From: Schaalia odontolytica
GTDB lineage: Bacteria > Actinomycetota > Actinomycetes > Actinomycetales > Actinomycetaceae
Direction of reading: 5' to 3'
Length of the DNA stretch: 64,000 nucleotides
Assembly: GCF_009730335.1 (NCBI RefSeq)
Contig: NZ_CP046315.1
Span: 620,001 to 684,000 of the forward strand
Shown here: piece by piece, positions 52,990 through 60,639 of the stretch
Layout: each line of letters begins with the position of its first letter
How positions within the stretch are numbered: position 1 is the stretch's first letter
Notes under the pieces: model-generated
The model's database searches: none
What the model saw: only the letters and a program-made list of their open reading frames with translations
Told to the model about the DNA's origin: nothing
Translations under genes and position numbers: made by a program

Positions 52990-53964
52990 GTGAGGGTGGA
53001 GATTGGTGGACTCGTCATTGCAGCGATATTCGTCGCGCTCATCGCGACGGTACCGTCGCTCGTTGCACGCAGGACAGCAATCGTTCAGTCTCGAGAAATT
53101 GACCGTTTCTCTCCGAGGCTGCGCATGATCCACACGAATGAGCCAGAATTAGACACATGCGACCACGCCAGCGGAACCATCCTGGCGCGGGGCGCATTGA
53201 CGAGCGGAGGCAGCATGCACCAGGGCACCACGGGGCGCACGCGTCCCGTTATCGACCGTCGCAACAACAAGGCGGTCCGTGAGATCGCGAAGCTGCGTGC
53301 CCGTCGCGCCGCCCGTCTCGCCGCCGAAAGCGCCGCTGGCCGCCGCCGCATGGTCGTCACCGGCGTGTGTGCGCTCGCGACCGTCGTGCTCGGCATCGTG
53401 ATCGCAGCGACCTCCATCGCGTGGGTATGGATCGCCATCCCGGCAGCCGCGCTCGTCGCGTCGCTGGCTACCTCCCGCGTCGCCGCCGTGCGCTCCCAGC
53501 GCGCCTCCGAACGTGAACTTGAGCTGCTGACCAAGCTTCGCGGCGACGTGCGCGGCGCTGGGCGTCCCACCGCTGCCGCTCCTGCGGATACTCAGGCTTC
53601 GTCTTCCATTTCGGAGGAGGTTTCCGAGGTAGTCGAGGCCACGGAACCCCAGACCGGCTCCGTCCCCTCCCTCGTCTTTAATGTCGAGGTGCCCGAGGTC
53701 GTCGAGGTCGCTGACACCCCGGCCCGCGCATGGACCGTCGCGCCGATCCCCGCTCCGACATACGCGTCGCGCGAGCGCGTGCGCGGACGCATTGTCCACG
53801 CCGACACCGACCTGCGCGGCATCCCGCGCATCGCCGCCGCCGTCCCGGCGCGCCCGATCGCACAGACCGCCCAGGTGGGCGCCCGCTCCACCGCCGAGGT
53901 CGTCGCCGATCAGGCCGTCGCCCTGGACCTGGATGCCGTCCTGGACGCGCGACGCGCCCAATAG
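52990..53964 (+). CDS. Actinobacterial divisome membrane protein of SepX/GlpR type
   Basis: This is a 324-residue protein. An N-terminal membrane helix (GGLVIAAIFVALIATV, about 6–21) is followed by EIDRFSPRLRMI, a motif typical of this family, then a basic Arg/Ala helix. A hydrophobic pair follows at about 118–157. The acidic Pro/Val-rich cytoplasmic tail ends in a conserved RIVHADTDLRGIPRIAAAV region. In Corynebacterium the GlpR receptor, and in Streptomyces SepX, are encoded next to glp and rimJ and take part in septation. Family identity here is inferred from position, topology and the DRFS motif. GTG 52990 is preferred because it keeps the first helix; a later ATG at 53215 would lose it. 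Confidence 0.72.
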   Translation: MRVEIGGLVIAAIFVALIATVPSLVARRTAIVQSREIDRFSPRLRMIHTNEPELDTCDHASGTILARGALTSGGSMHQGTTGRTRPVIDRRNNKAVREIAKLRARRAARLAAESAAGRRRMVVTGVCALATVVLGIVIAATSIAWVWIAIPAAALVASLATSRVAAVRSQRASERELELLTKLRGDVRGAGRPTAAAPADTQASSSISEEVSEVVEATEPQTGSVPSLVFNVEVPEVVEVADTPARAWTVAPIPAPTYASRERVRGRIVHADTDLRGIPRIAAAVPARPIAQTAQVGARSTAEVVADQAVALDLDAVLDARRAQ

Positions 53965-53985
53965 GGGACCTCTCAGCTGCTGATG

Positions 53986-54017
53986 CCGCGCCGCGGGCCT
54001 TCGGGCTCGCGGCGCGG
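53986..54017 (+). terminator. Terminator of the galU–sepX/glpR-like operon
   Basis: CCGCGCCGCG (53986–53995) pairs with CGCGGCGCGG (54008–54017), extended by GGC/GCC around a TTCG-type loop, followed by TCGTTTA. Confidence 0.85.
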
Positions 54018-54228
54018 TCGTTTATCCGGGCTCGTGGGTGGCTGGTGCGGATGCGTGCGTTCAGAGAAGTAGGGGTGTCGTCCCTCGTGGAGTGTTCGCA
54101 GTGGGGTGCTCGTTAATGCCGCGCTGCCTGCCTGTGGCCCTTCTCGGTTCCCTCTCCGTGTCATGCCGCACGCGGCGGTGGTCGGCTTGCATGGCCGATT
54201 GTGATGGTGCTAAGCTGTTTGAGTCCTT

Positions 54229-54304
54229 GGGGCTATGGCGCAGTTGGTAGCGCGTCTCGTTCGCAATGAGAAGGTCGGGGGTTCGAATCCCCCTAGCTCC
54301 ACCA
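54229..54304 (+). tRNA. tRNA-Ala (anticodon CGC)
   Basis: A complete cloverleaf. The acceptor GGGGCTA pairs with TAGCTCC, the anticodon loop is TTCGCAA, the T arm is GTTCGAA, and the 3' CCA (54302–54304) is encoded. Confidence 0.95.
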
Positions 54305-54308
54305 CAGG

Positions 54309-54337
54309 CCGACATCCGATCCGGATGTCGGTTTTTT
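54309..54337 (+). terminator. Terminator of tRNA-Ala
   Basis: A ten-base perfect stem (54309–54318 with 54322–54331), ATC loop, then six T. Confidence 0.95.
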
Positions 54338-54383
54338 GTATGCCTGGGTGTTGTTGGGGTGGTGCGTTGTTGTGGCGCCGCTG

Positions 54384-54509
54384 GTGTTCCGGGCGCCGTC
54401 GGGCCCGGCCGCGTGGCCGGGCTGCTTGGTGTGCCCGTGGGCGGCGGCCTTCCTGCATTATGTTGCTTGAGGCCCCACGGGTGTTCCGGGCGCCGTCGGG
54501 CCCGGCCGC
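54384..54509. repeat. Two exact 29-base direct repeats, 97 bp apart
   Basis: The 29-base unit beginning GTGTTCCGGGCGCCGTCGGG occurs at 54384–54412 and again, identical, at 54481–54509. A diverged copy (25/29) is at 118–146 ahead of groL. Nearby blocks to about 54720 are also shared with the window start. No gene is seen between 54338 and 55881; frames on both strands are compositional. Confidence 0.75.
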
Positions 54510-54912
54510 CCGCGAGATCGCCACACGCGAGCCTAAAGGCTCGGAGTGGTCGATCTCGAAGCCCGCCCGTACCCTCCGGACCCTCCGGCGCCCTCCACAC
54601 CGGCGGCGCCTGCGGTGCTGTGTGCGGTGGCACGTTGTCTCCAGACCCGCCCTGGCCCTACCGCCGCCCACCGGCACCGCGGCCAGGCCCCACCGCCGCC
54701 CACCGGTGCGTTCGGGAACTCTCGTGAAACCGTCATCGCCTTTGCTGGCGCGTGCTCCGTCTCTGGTGAAACCGACGGCACCATTGCGAGCCAGATACAC
54801 CCGTTTTCGGCGCTATTTCATCGAGCAAAGGCGTCGTGGGTTTCATGGAGGCGTCCTGAGGTCCCTGCATTGGTGTTGATGGTTTCATCTCACGGCGCGG
54901 TAAGCAGCGTGG

Positions 54913-55074
54913 GCGCGATAAAGTTCGCCCAGCGCGACCTGTCAATGCCGATAGCGCGACAATATTCGCCCAGCGCGGGCAACATGGCCCAAAAGGGGCG
55001 TTTTGTAGCCTGCCGGGCGAGTTTCTTTGCGCGTGTGGGCGGGTGGGCTGTCTGTTGGGCGAACTCTGTCGCGC
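54913..55074. repeat. Short repeat family with TTCGCCCAGCGCG core
   Basis: Two 24-base near copies (54913–54936 and 54954–54977) stand 41 bp apart in direct orientation, beginning GCGCGA and ending TTCGCCCAGCGCG. An inverted copy, GGGCGAACTCTGTCGCGC, lies at 55057–55074, with a weaker one at about 55015–55033. Confidence 0.6.
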
Positions 55075-55174
55075 CCTCTGGTACTGCAATCAGGCCTCGA
55101 TGTCCTCCACCGGCCATGAGGCCAGGCCGTCCCGTGCGTCACTGCCCTCTATCCCGGCGAAACCAGTCACGTAC

Positions 55175-55275
55175 GCGGATAGGTTATTGCGACATGGATA
55201 GGTTATGAGGATGCGGATAGCTTATTAACCTATCCGCGTTCCGATAACCTATCCGCATCAGGACAACCTATCCAC
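55175..55275. repeat. Dyad-symmetric array of six 13-bp sites with 19-bp period
   Basis: The 13-mer GCGGATAGGTTAT or a one- to two-base variant occurs directly at 55175–55187, 55194–55206 and 55213–55225. It then occurs inverted at 55225–55237, 55244–55256 and 55263–55275. Spacing is exactly 19 bp within each half and the whole is symmetric about 55225. The 6-base gaps between sites are not conserved, and 19 is not a multiple of three, so this is a protein-binding or structural array and not coding. Confidence 0.85.
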
Positions 55276-55548
55276 GTAGGTACAGGTGTGGTCCTCGCGC
55301 GCTCGAAGCGCCGACGGTGGTGGGGTTTTGCGCCATGCGAAGCCCTCTGGAGGCGTTTCGCCGGCGTGTCGGAGCCTTGGATGGCGCAATTCTCCCCCGC
55401 TGGGTGGCGTAGGGCCGTGGGCTGGAGCGTTGTTGTTGCCAACGTGCATACCCGTTGGGCGAAAAGCGCCCAACGACGACGGTTTTGGCTGAATGGGTCT
55501 GCGCTTTGGCGGATTCATTGTCTCGCGTGGTGTGTTGTGTGCACGTGG

Positions 55549-55608
55549 ACCCTTGAATATGCGTGTTAACCCTTTGATGCGCACGTTAACCCTTGAGTAT
55601 GCACGTGG
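55549..55608. repeat. Three tandem 20-bp repeats
   Basis: Units start at 55549, 55569 and 55589, each beginning ACCCTT and continuing with an ATGC/GTTA-like block. Partial identity continues at 55541–55548 (GCACGTGG). The region 55276–55548 between the arrays holds a GC-rich stretch and a hairpin, GTTGGGCG-AAAA-GCGCCCAAC-like, at about 55454–55472. Confidence 0.65.
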
Positions 55609-55881
55609 GCGGCGCTGCCCGCGCGCAGATCATCGGGTTCACGTGCGAGTCCTTGGGCCACAGTGTGCGCACAAGAGGGTGCCCAGATCCGGTTACGTCT
55701 GACAACGGTTCTTTGTCTCTTGTCCCCGTTCCTAGCCCGGAGTGCGCAACGTAACCAGCAATTGTGTGGGGCTGCGAAGGTTTTCTGGTTGCCCTGGTGA
55801 TGCAACATCTTGGAAAGCAATCATCGATTGGATCTTTCAATTGGCTTTGAGGAGTTAATCGAATGGATAGCATTGACAACC

Positions 55882-56544
55882 ATGAACACAGTGTCCTGGG
55901 CCGAGTCTGTCGCTGCATGGTCGTCCTTTGCGACTGCCGTTTTTACTTTGGGGCTACTAGTTGCAGCGGTGTGGGCCGGCTTCACAGCTGTATCAGCTAT
56001 GCGCGCCTCGAAGGCAGCGAGTAACGCAGCTGCGGAAGCCAATGAGCAGATGAAATTGGATAGCATCGCACAAACGCGTCCATACGTGTATGCCGATATT
56101 GTTCCGAGTTTGGCTGGACGTCGTCATTTTGATCTTCGGATCACGAATGTCGGTAAGACAGCTGCGAGAAACTTGCATATCCAATTCGACAACTGGCCGG
56201 AAAAGATCGATGACGTGGCTGAACACGTTAAGATCCTTTTTGAGACTGAACGAACTCTGCCTCCTGGCTGCTCGATTCGGACTTACTGGCGCCTCGAGGG
56301 CAATTTTTCAGATGGAACGACCGAAGCTGGGATGCCTAAAGAAGGAACGATCGAGTTGTTCTATGGCTCTGATGATCCAGCAGCGCCGCAGTACCAGGAA
56401 CAATACGAGGTTTTGATCTTCCGTTCGGGTCTATTTCCTGTAGCGGAGGATGGGCCGGAACCCGACAATCTGCATGGCACAGAGCGTAGCTTCTATCTTC
56501 TCGGTCAAGCCATCGCCCGCTCGATAGGGAACTTGAGTCGTTAG
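55882..56544 (+). CDS. Uncharacterised membrane-anchored protein
   Basis: This is 220 residues. One N-terminal membrane helix (about 14–36, SFATAVFTLGLLVAAVWAGFTA) is followed by an Ala-rich helix and a soluble beta-rich domain (RPYVYADIVPSLAGRRHFDLRITNVGKTAARNL) whose ITNVGKTAA strand recalls Ig-like extracellular modules. Base composition is less GC-rich than the neighbours, hinting at transfer. The start is unclear: a strong GAGGAG (55850–55855) serves an ATG at 55863 in another frame that is open for about 53 codons, so either the gene starts elsewhere (TTG 55810 in frame) or a frameshift separates the two. Function unknown. Confidence 0.6.
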   Translation: MNTVSWAESVAAWSSFATAVFTLGLLVAAVWAGFTAVSAMRASKAASNAAAEANEQMKLDSIAQTRPYVYADIVPSLAGRRHFDLRITNVGKTAARNLHIQFDNWPEKIDDVAEHVKILFETERTLPPGCSIRTYWRLEGNFSDGTTEAGMPKEGTIELFYGSDDPAAPQYQEQYEVLIFRSGLFPVAEDGPEPDNLHGTERSFYLLGQAIARSIGNLSR

Positions 56545-56700
56545 CGATCCACTCTCGAGCGGACGACCTGCAACTTTTCTGAGCGTTGGAGGAGTCCCGG
56601 ATGCCTCGCATAACCCTTGATATCGTGGACTCGTCGCGTGCTGAAGCGCCAAGAGACGAGGGAGCGCCGCAGCTTCCACGCAGATAGGAGGTAACACACG

Positions 56701-57603
56701 ATGGACACCATCAGGAAAGCGGATAGCCGCCGCGGGCGGATCGCCTACGAGGTCGCGGGCCTCGCGTGGCTGGCCGAGGCCTCGGACCCCGGGGCAGCCG
56801 TCGTGCCCGTCCTCGATCTCGGCGCGACGTGGCTCGAGGAACCGCGTCTGGTCTCCGTCCCTCCAACTGCCGAGGCCGCCGAGCGGTTCGGCCGCGCCCT
56901 CGCCCACACGCACGCCGCCGGCGCACCCCACCTGGGCGCGCCACCGCCCGGGTTCGAGGGCGACGGGTGGATGGGGGAGGCTCACCTGACCTTGCCTCGG
57001 CATGCCCACAATGACGACAATGGCGACAGACATCATGCGGGCATCGGTGTGCCCAGTGATGCGGGCCATCCCGGCCGCCCTGCGCGCGGCGAGACAGCGC
57101 ACGACCGGGCCCCGGCCTCGTGCCGATCCTGGGGTGCCTTCTACGCGCGCGAACGCATTGCCCCCTACCTGTACGCCCCGGCCTTCAGTGCGTCCAACAG
57201 GACTCTTATCGAGCGCCTGTGCGAGCGCCTCGAATCTGGTGCGCTCGACCACGGCCAGCCGCGCCTCGTCGCCGACGCGATCGCCCGTACCGGAGGCGTC
57301 GGCGCGGCCCGCACCCATGGCGACCTGTGGAGCGGAAACGTCATGTGGACCCCCGAGGGTGCCGTCCTCATCGACCCCGCCGCGCAGGGCGGCCACGCCG
57401 AGGAGGACCTGGCGGCGCTCGCGGTCTTCGGCTGCCCGCACTACGAGCGCATCCTCGCCGCCTACAACGAGGCCTCGCCCCTAGAGGACGGCTGGCGCGA
57501 GCGCGTCGCCCTGCACCAGATGCACATCATCATGGTCCACTGCGCGCTCTTTGGCCGCTCCTACGTGCCCGAGGCGGTCTCGATTGCCCGACGCTATAGC
57601 TAG
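56701..57603 (+). CDS. Fructosamine kinase family protein
   Basis: This is a 300-residue kinase-fold protein (FN3K/ketosamine-3-kinase family) that phosphorylates sugars glycated onto amines, marking them for removal. The catalytic block RTHGDLWSGNVMWTPEGAVLIDPAAQGGHAEEDLAAL holds the HGD and metal-binding DP motifs; the N-terminal GLAWLAEA is also typical. Between the substrate lobe and YARERIAPYLY an extra His/Asp/Gly-rich stretch (about 100–140, including HAHNDDNGDRHHAG) replaces a shorter conserved region, so this segment may be an insertion or a local frameshift pair. AGGAGG lies upstream of the ATG. Confidence 0.82.
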   Translation: MDTIRKADSRRGRIAYEVAGLAWLAEASDPGAAVVPVLDLGATWLEEPRLVSVPPTAEAAERFGRALAHTHAAGAPHLGAPPPGFEGDGWMGEAHLTLPRHAHNDDNGDRHHAGIGVPSDAGHPGRPARGETAHDRAPASCRSWGAFYARERIAPYLYAPAFSASNRTLIERLCERLESGALDHGQPRLVADAIARTGGVGAARTHGDLWSGNVMWTPEGAVLIDPAAQGGHAEEDLAALAVFGCPHYERILAAYNEASPLEDGWRERVALHQMHIIMVHCALFGRSYVPEAVSIARRYS

Positions 57604-57763
57604 AAGGGGATGCCTTCGCGCTGGGCCGGAGTGCATGGTGCGCTCCGAATGACTGCGATACGGCCGATTGTTGACCCCGTGCACGTGGATGTGCGGCGCA
57701 AACAACCAACCCGACGACGGATGCGTGACGGTGACGTTTCGATGGGAGTGCTAGCCTGTGTGC

Positions 57764-58354
57764 ATGTTGGTGGTACTGCGAAAGTATGACACAGCTATCG
57801 CATTCGTCTGTGGCGCCTTGATTGTCGCGTTCATTGCTGCAGCCTTCACGGTGCCGAGCTTCTGGGACTGGCTATGGCAACGCCACCAGAACCAGCTGAG
57901 CTGGTATATTCGGCCGCTTTTCCTCATTCCATTGTGCTGGTTCGCCTACAAGCGCAGCGGCGCGGGGATTATGGCGACGGTGCTCCTCCTCCTCACCAGC
58001 ATGGGATGGTTTCCCCCACCGCGTCAGGTGAGCCCGCGCGTGCAGCAGTTCCTCCAGTTTGAACAGCAGTACCTGCAGGGTGATTGGACGCCCGGTAAGG
58101 TCCTCCTCACGGTCATGGTTCCACTGTCGTTGGCGGCGCTAGCGGCAGCATTACGGCGGCGCAATCTCTGGCTCGGTCTAGCGGTCATGGCGCTGATCGC
58201 CATCGCAAAAACCCTGTGGAGCGTGGCGTTTGCGGGTGAGGCGGGGGCCTCCGTCATTGTCCCCGCAGCCCTTGGACTTCTCCTGTGCGGCGGGGGCTTG
58301 TGGTGCGTGGCCAAGCTCGTGCGTTCGCGGGCCGACACACGATCCCCACGTTAA
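57764..58354 (+). CDS. Uncharacterised multi-pass membrane protein
   Basis: This is 196 residues with about five hydrophobic helices (10–32, 50–64, 66–78, 114–132, 138–156, 165–185) and a short hydrophilic loop with PRVQQFLQFEQQYLQGDWTPGK between helices 3 and 4. No family recognised. ATG 57764 with GGGAG upstream is preferred over a GTG two codons earlier. It is convergent with poxB. Confidence 0.65.
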   Translation: MLVVLRKYDTAIAFVCGALIVAFIAAAFTVPSFWDWLWQRHQNQLSWYIRPLFLIPLCWFAYKRSGAGIMATVLLLLTSMGWFPPPRQVSPRVQQFLQFEQQYLQGDWTPGKVLLTVMVPLSLAALAAALRRRNLWLGLAVMALIAIAKTLWSVAFAGEAGASVIVPAALGLLLCGGGLWCVAKLVRSRADTRSPR

Positions 58355-58360
58355 ACGTGC

Positions 58361-58402
58361 GTGAGGCTGAGGGCGGGTTGCGTGAACGACCCGACCCCAG
58401 CC
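58361..58402. terminator. Imperfect terminator between the membrane protein gene and poxB
   Basis: GAGGCTG (58361–58367) pairs with CAGCCTC (58396–58402), with inner CGGGT/ACCCG pairing. Confidence 0.6.
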
Positions 58403-58426
58403 TCGCCTTCGGGGGCGACGCACGAC

Positions 58427-60169
58427 CTACAGCCGCGGGATGTTGCGCATGTTGGAGGTAGCCATTGAGAAAGCCTCAGCGATGCCGCGGTTGAGAACGA
58501 TCTTGCTCATCGCGGTCGCGAAACCGACCACCTGGCCGCCCGTGATGGCCGGCGGGAGGGAGAGGGCGTTCGGGTCCGTGATGACCTCGACGAGGGCGGG
58601 GCCGGGCGCAGCGAATGCCTCGCGGTACGCGTCCTCCAGGCGAGAGGCGTCCTCGACGCGCTCCGCGTGGAAGCCAATTGCGCGGGCAATGTCCGCGTAA
58701 TTCGTATCAGGGACATCTGTCTGGAAGTCAGGCAGGCCGTTGACCAGCATCTCCAGCTTCACCATGCCCAGCGTCGAATTGTTGAAGACGACCACCTTGA
58801 CCGGCAGGTCGTACATCTTCGCGGTGATGAGCTCGCCGAGAAGCATCGAGAGCCCGCCGTCGCCCGACACTGACACGACCTGGCGATCCGGGTAGGCGAC
58901 CTGAGCGCCCAGGGCCATCGGCAGGGCGTTCGCCATCGACCCGTGCAGCAGGGAGCCGATGAGACGGCGCGTGCCGAGCGGATCAATGTAGCGGGCGGTC
59001 CACACGTTGCACATGCCCGTGTCCGCGGTGAAAATCGCGTCCTTCGCGGCCGTCTCATTGAGGAGGTGGGCCGCGTACTCGGGGTGGATCGGGCGCATCT
59101 TCTCCACGTTGCGCGTGTATGCGCCCACGGGAGCGTGCATGATCTCCGAGTGCTTCTTGATCTTGGACTTCAGGAAGGAATCGGAGCGGTTCGCGCGCAG
59201 GTGGGGGAGGAGTGCCTCGATGAAGGGCTTGACCTGCGCGTGGATCGCGAGGCCGACGTCCGTGCGGCGGCCCAGCTTCTCCGCGTGCGTGTCCACCTGA
59301 ATGGTCGGGGTGTCCGGCAGGAACTGGTCGTAGGGGAAGTCGGTACCCAGCAGGATCAGCACGTCAGCGTCGTTCATGCCCTCGGCGGCCGCGCCGTAGC
59401 CCAGCAGGCCCGTCATGCCCACGTCGAAGGGGTTGTCGTACTGGATGAAGTGCTTGCCGCGCAGCGAGTGGCCGATCGGTGCCTTGAGCGCATCCGCCAG
59501 CGCGATGACCTCGTCGTGAGCTCCCTCGACACCGGCGCCAGCGAAGATAGCGACCTTGTCGGCCTTGTTCAAGAGCGCTGCAGCCTCTTCAATATCGGTG
59601 GCGTTGGGAGCAAGCGTCGCGGGGCGCGCGGGCGCGTAGGTGGGAACGTGCTCAACGGCCTTGAGGTCAGAGACGTCGCCGGGCAATGTGATGACCGAGA
59701 CGCCGCCCAAGCCGACCGCGTGGCGGATCGCTGAGTTCACCGTGCGCGGCGACTGTGCCGCGGAGGAAATGAGCTCGTTGTAGACCGAGCACTCCTCGAA
59801 GATACGGTCCGGGTGGGTCTCCTGAAAGTACATCGACCCGATTTGGACGCTCGGAATGTGCGAGGCAATGGCCAGGACCGGCGCACCCGTGCGGTTTGCG
59901 TCATACAGACCGTTGATGAGGTGAAGATTGCCCGGGCCGCACGAACCCGCACACACCGCGAGCTTGCCCGTCAACTGAGCCTCCGCAGACGCGGCAAACG
60001 CCGCAGCCTCCTCGTGGCGGACGTGAATCCAGTCGATGCCGCCCTTCTTCGAGCCGCCGGTCTTGCGTACGGCGTCAACGATCGGGTTCAGTGAATCGCC
60101 GACGATTCCATAGATCCGATGGACTCCCGCGTCAACGAGTTGAGTCACGATCTGCTCCGCGACGTTCAT
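58427..60169 (-). CDS. poxB: Pyruvate dehydrogenase (quinone), PoxB type
   Basis: This is a 580-residue thiamine-diphosphate and FAD enzyme oxidising pyruvate to acetate and CO2, passing electrons to quinone. The N-terminal ThDP half has GIVGDSLNPIVDA, the catalytic Glu in HVRHEEAAAFAA and GSCGPGNLHLINGLYDANR; the C-terminal half has the ThDP motif VSGDGGLSMLLGELITAKMYDLPVKVVVFNN. The last about 25 residues (NRGIAEAFSMATSN…) form the short membrane-binding end. AAGGAG lies six bases before the ATG. The PoxB identity over acetolactate synthase is favoured by the central region and the tail. Confidence 0.92.
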   Translation of the reverse strand: MNVAEQIVTQLVDAGVHRIYGIVGDSLNPIVDAVRKTGGSKKGGIDWIHVRHEEAAAFAASAEAQLTGKLAVCAGSCGPGNLHLINGLYDANRTGAPVLAIASHIPSVQIGSMYFQETHPDRIFEECSVYNELISSAAQSPRTVNSAIRHAVGLGGVSVITLPGDVSDLKAVEHVPTYAPARPATLAPNATDIEEAAALLNKADKVAIFAGAGVEGAHDEVIALADALKAPIGHSLRGKHFIQYDNPFDVGMTGLLGYGAAAEGMNDADVLILLGTDFPYDQFLPDTPTIQVDTHAEKLGRRTDVGLAIHAQVKPFIEALLPHLRANRSDSFLKSKIKKHSEIMHAPVGAYTRNVEKMRPIHPEYAAHLLNETAAKDAIFTADTGMCNVWTARYIDPLGTRRLIGSLLHGSMANALPMALGAQVAYPDRQVVSVSGDGGLSMLLGELITAKMYDLPVKVVVFNNSTLGMVKLEMLVNGLPDFQTDVPDTNYADIARAIGFHAERVEDASRLEDAYREAFAAPGPALVEVITDPNALSLPPAITGGQVVGFATAMSKIVLNRGIAEAFSMATSNMRNIPRL

Positions 60170-60310
60170 GTCATCTCCTTAATTTGTTTGGGTCAAGCCT
60201 TGCAAAATCACAATAGGAATGACTAGGGTCCCGTGTCGCTACAGCGTGATCGACGGATCAGCGAGCGGCGTCGGTGGAAGACTCGCGCCTTCCTCCGTTA
60301 GGATAGCAGG

Positions 60311-60387
60311 GCCCCAATAGCTCAGTCGGTCAGAGCAGCGGACTCATAATCCGTGGGTCGTCGGTTCAAGCCCGACTTGGGGCACCA
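60311..60387 (+). tRNA. tRNA-Met (anticodon CAT), elongator type
   Basis: A complete cloverleaf. The acceptor GCCCCAA pairs with TTGGGGC, the anticodon loop is CTCATAA, the T arm is GTTCAAG, and 3' CCA is encoded at 60385–60387. The first pair is G–C, unlike initiator tRNA; a lysidine-modified tRNA-Ile2 with the same anticodon cannot be fully excluded. Confidence 0.9.
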
Positions 60388-60478
60388 TCTCCCAAGCCCG
60401 GGTTCTGCCAGCGTCGCGCCTGACGAGCAAACTGGCCGCGGCCTCGCCCGTGAAACCGTGCACATATCACACGCAGCC

Positions 60479-60507
60479 TTGACTCGCGATGCGACTCACG
60501 GTAGGCT
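60479..60507 (+). promoter_or_regulatory. Candidate promoter of rpoB
   Basis: TTGACT (60479–60484), a 17-bp spacer and TAGGCT (60502–60507) form a good sigma-A-like promoter. The leader to the TTG start is about 125 bases long. Confidence 0.65.
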
Positions 60508-60639
60508 GAGTAGTTGCGCCTTATCATGCCCGAGGTGACCCGTATCCAGCCGTCGTAACAGGCGCTTGACGGACCAGGACGCGTCAGATAATGGGTGATA
60601 AGGCAGCGTGCGCACCGTTAATGCAGGGAAGGATCCCCT

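Noticed and set aside
54061-54633. Proline-rich minus-strand protein across the tRNA-Ala
   Set aside because: It includes the tRNA read backwards, a common false gene call, and GC-rich repeats.
54722-55170. parS (ParB) sites suggested by repeated GTGAAACC words
   Set aside because: Only half-sites are present; none forms the full 16-bp palindrome, and the word also occurs singly elsewhere, for example near 60450.
55175-55275. CRISPR array
   Set aside because: The repeated unit is 13 bp with 6-bp gaps and half the copies are inverted; no cas genes and no spacer-length intervals.
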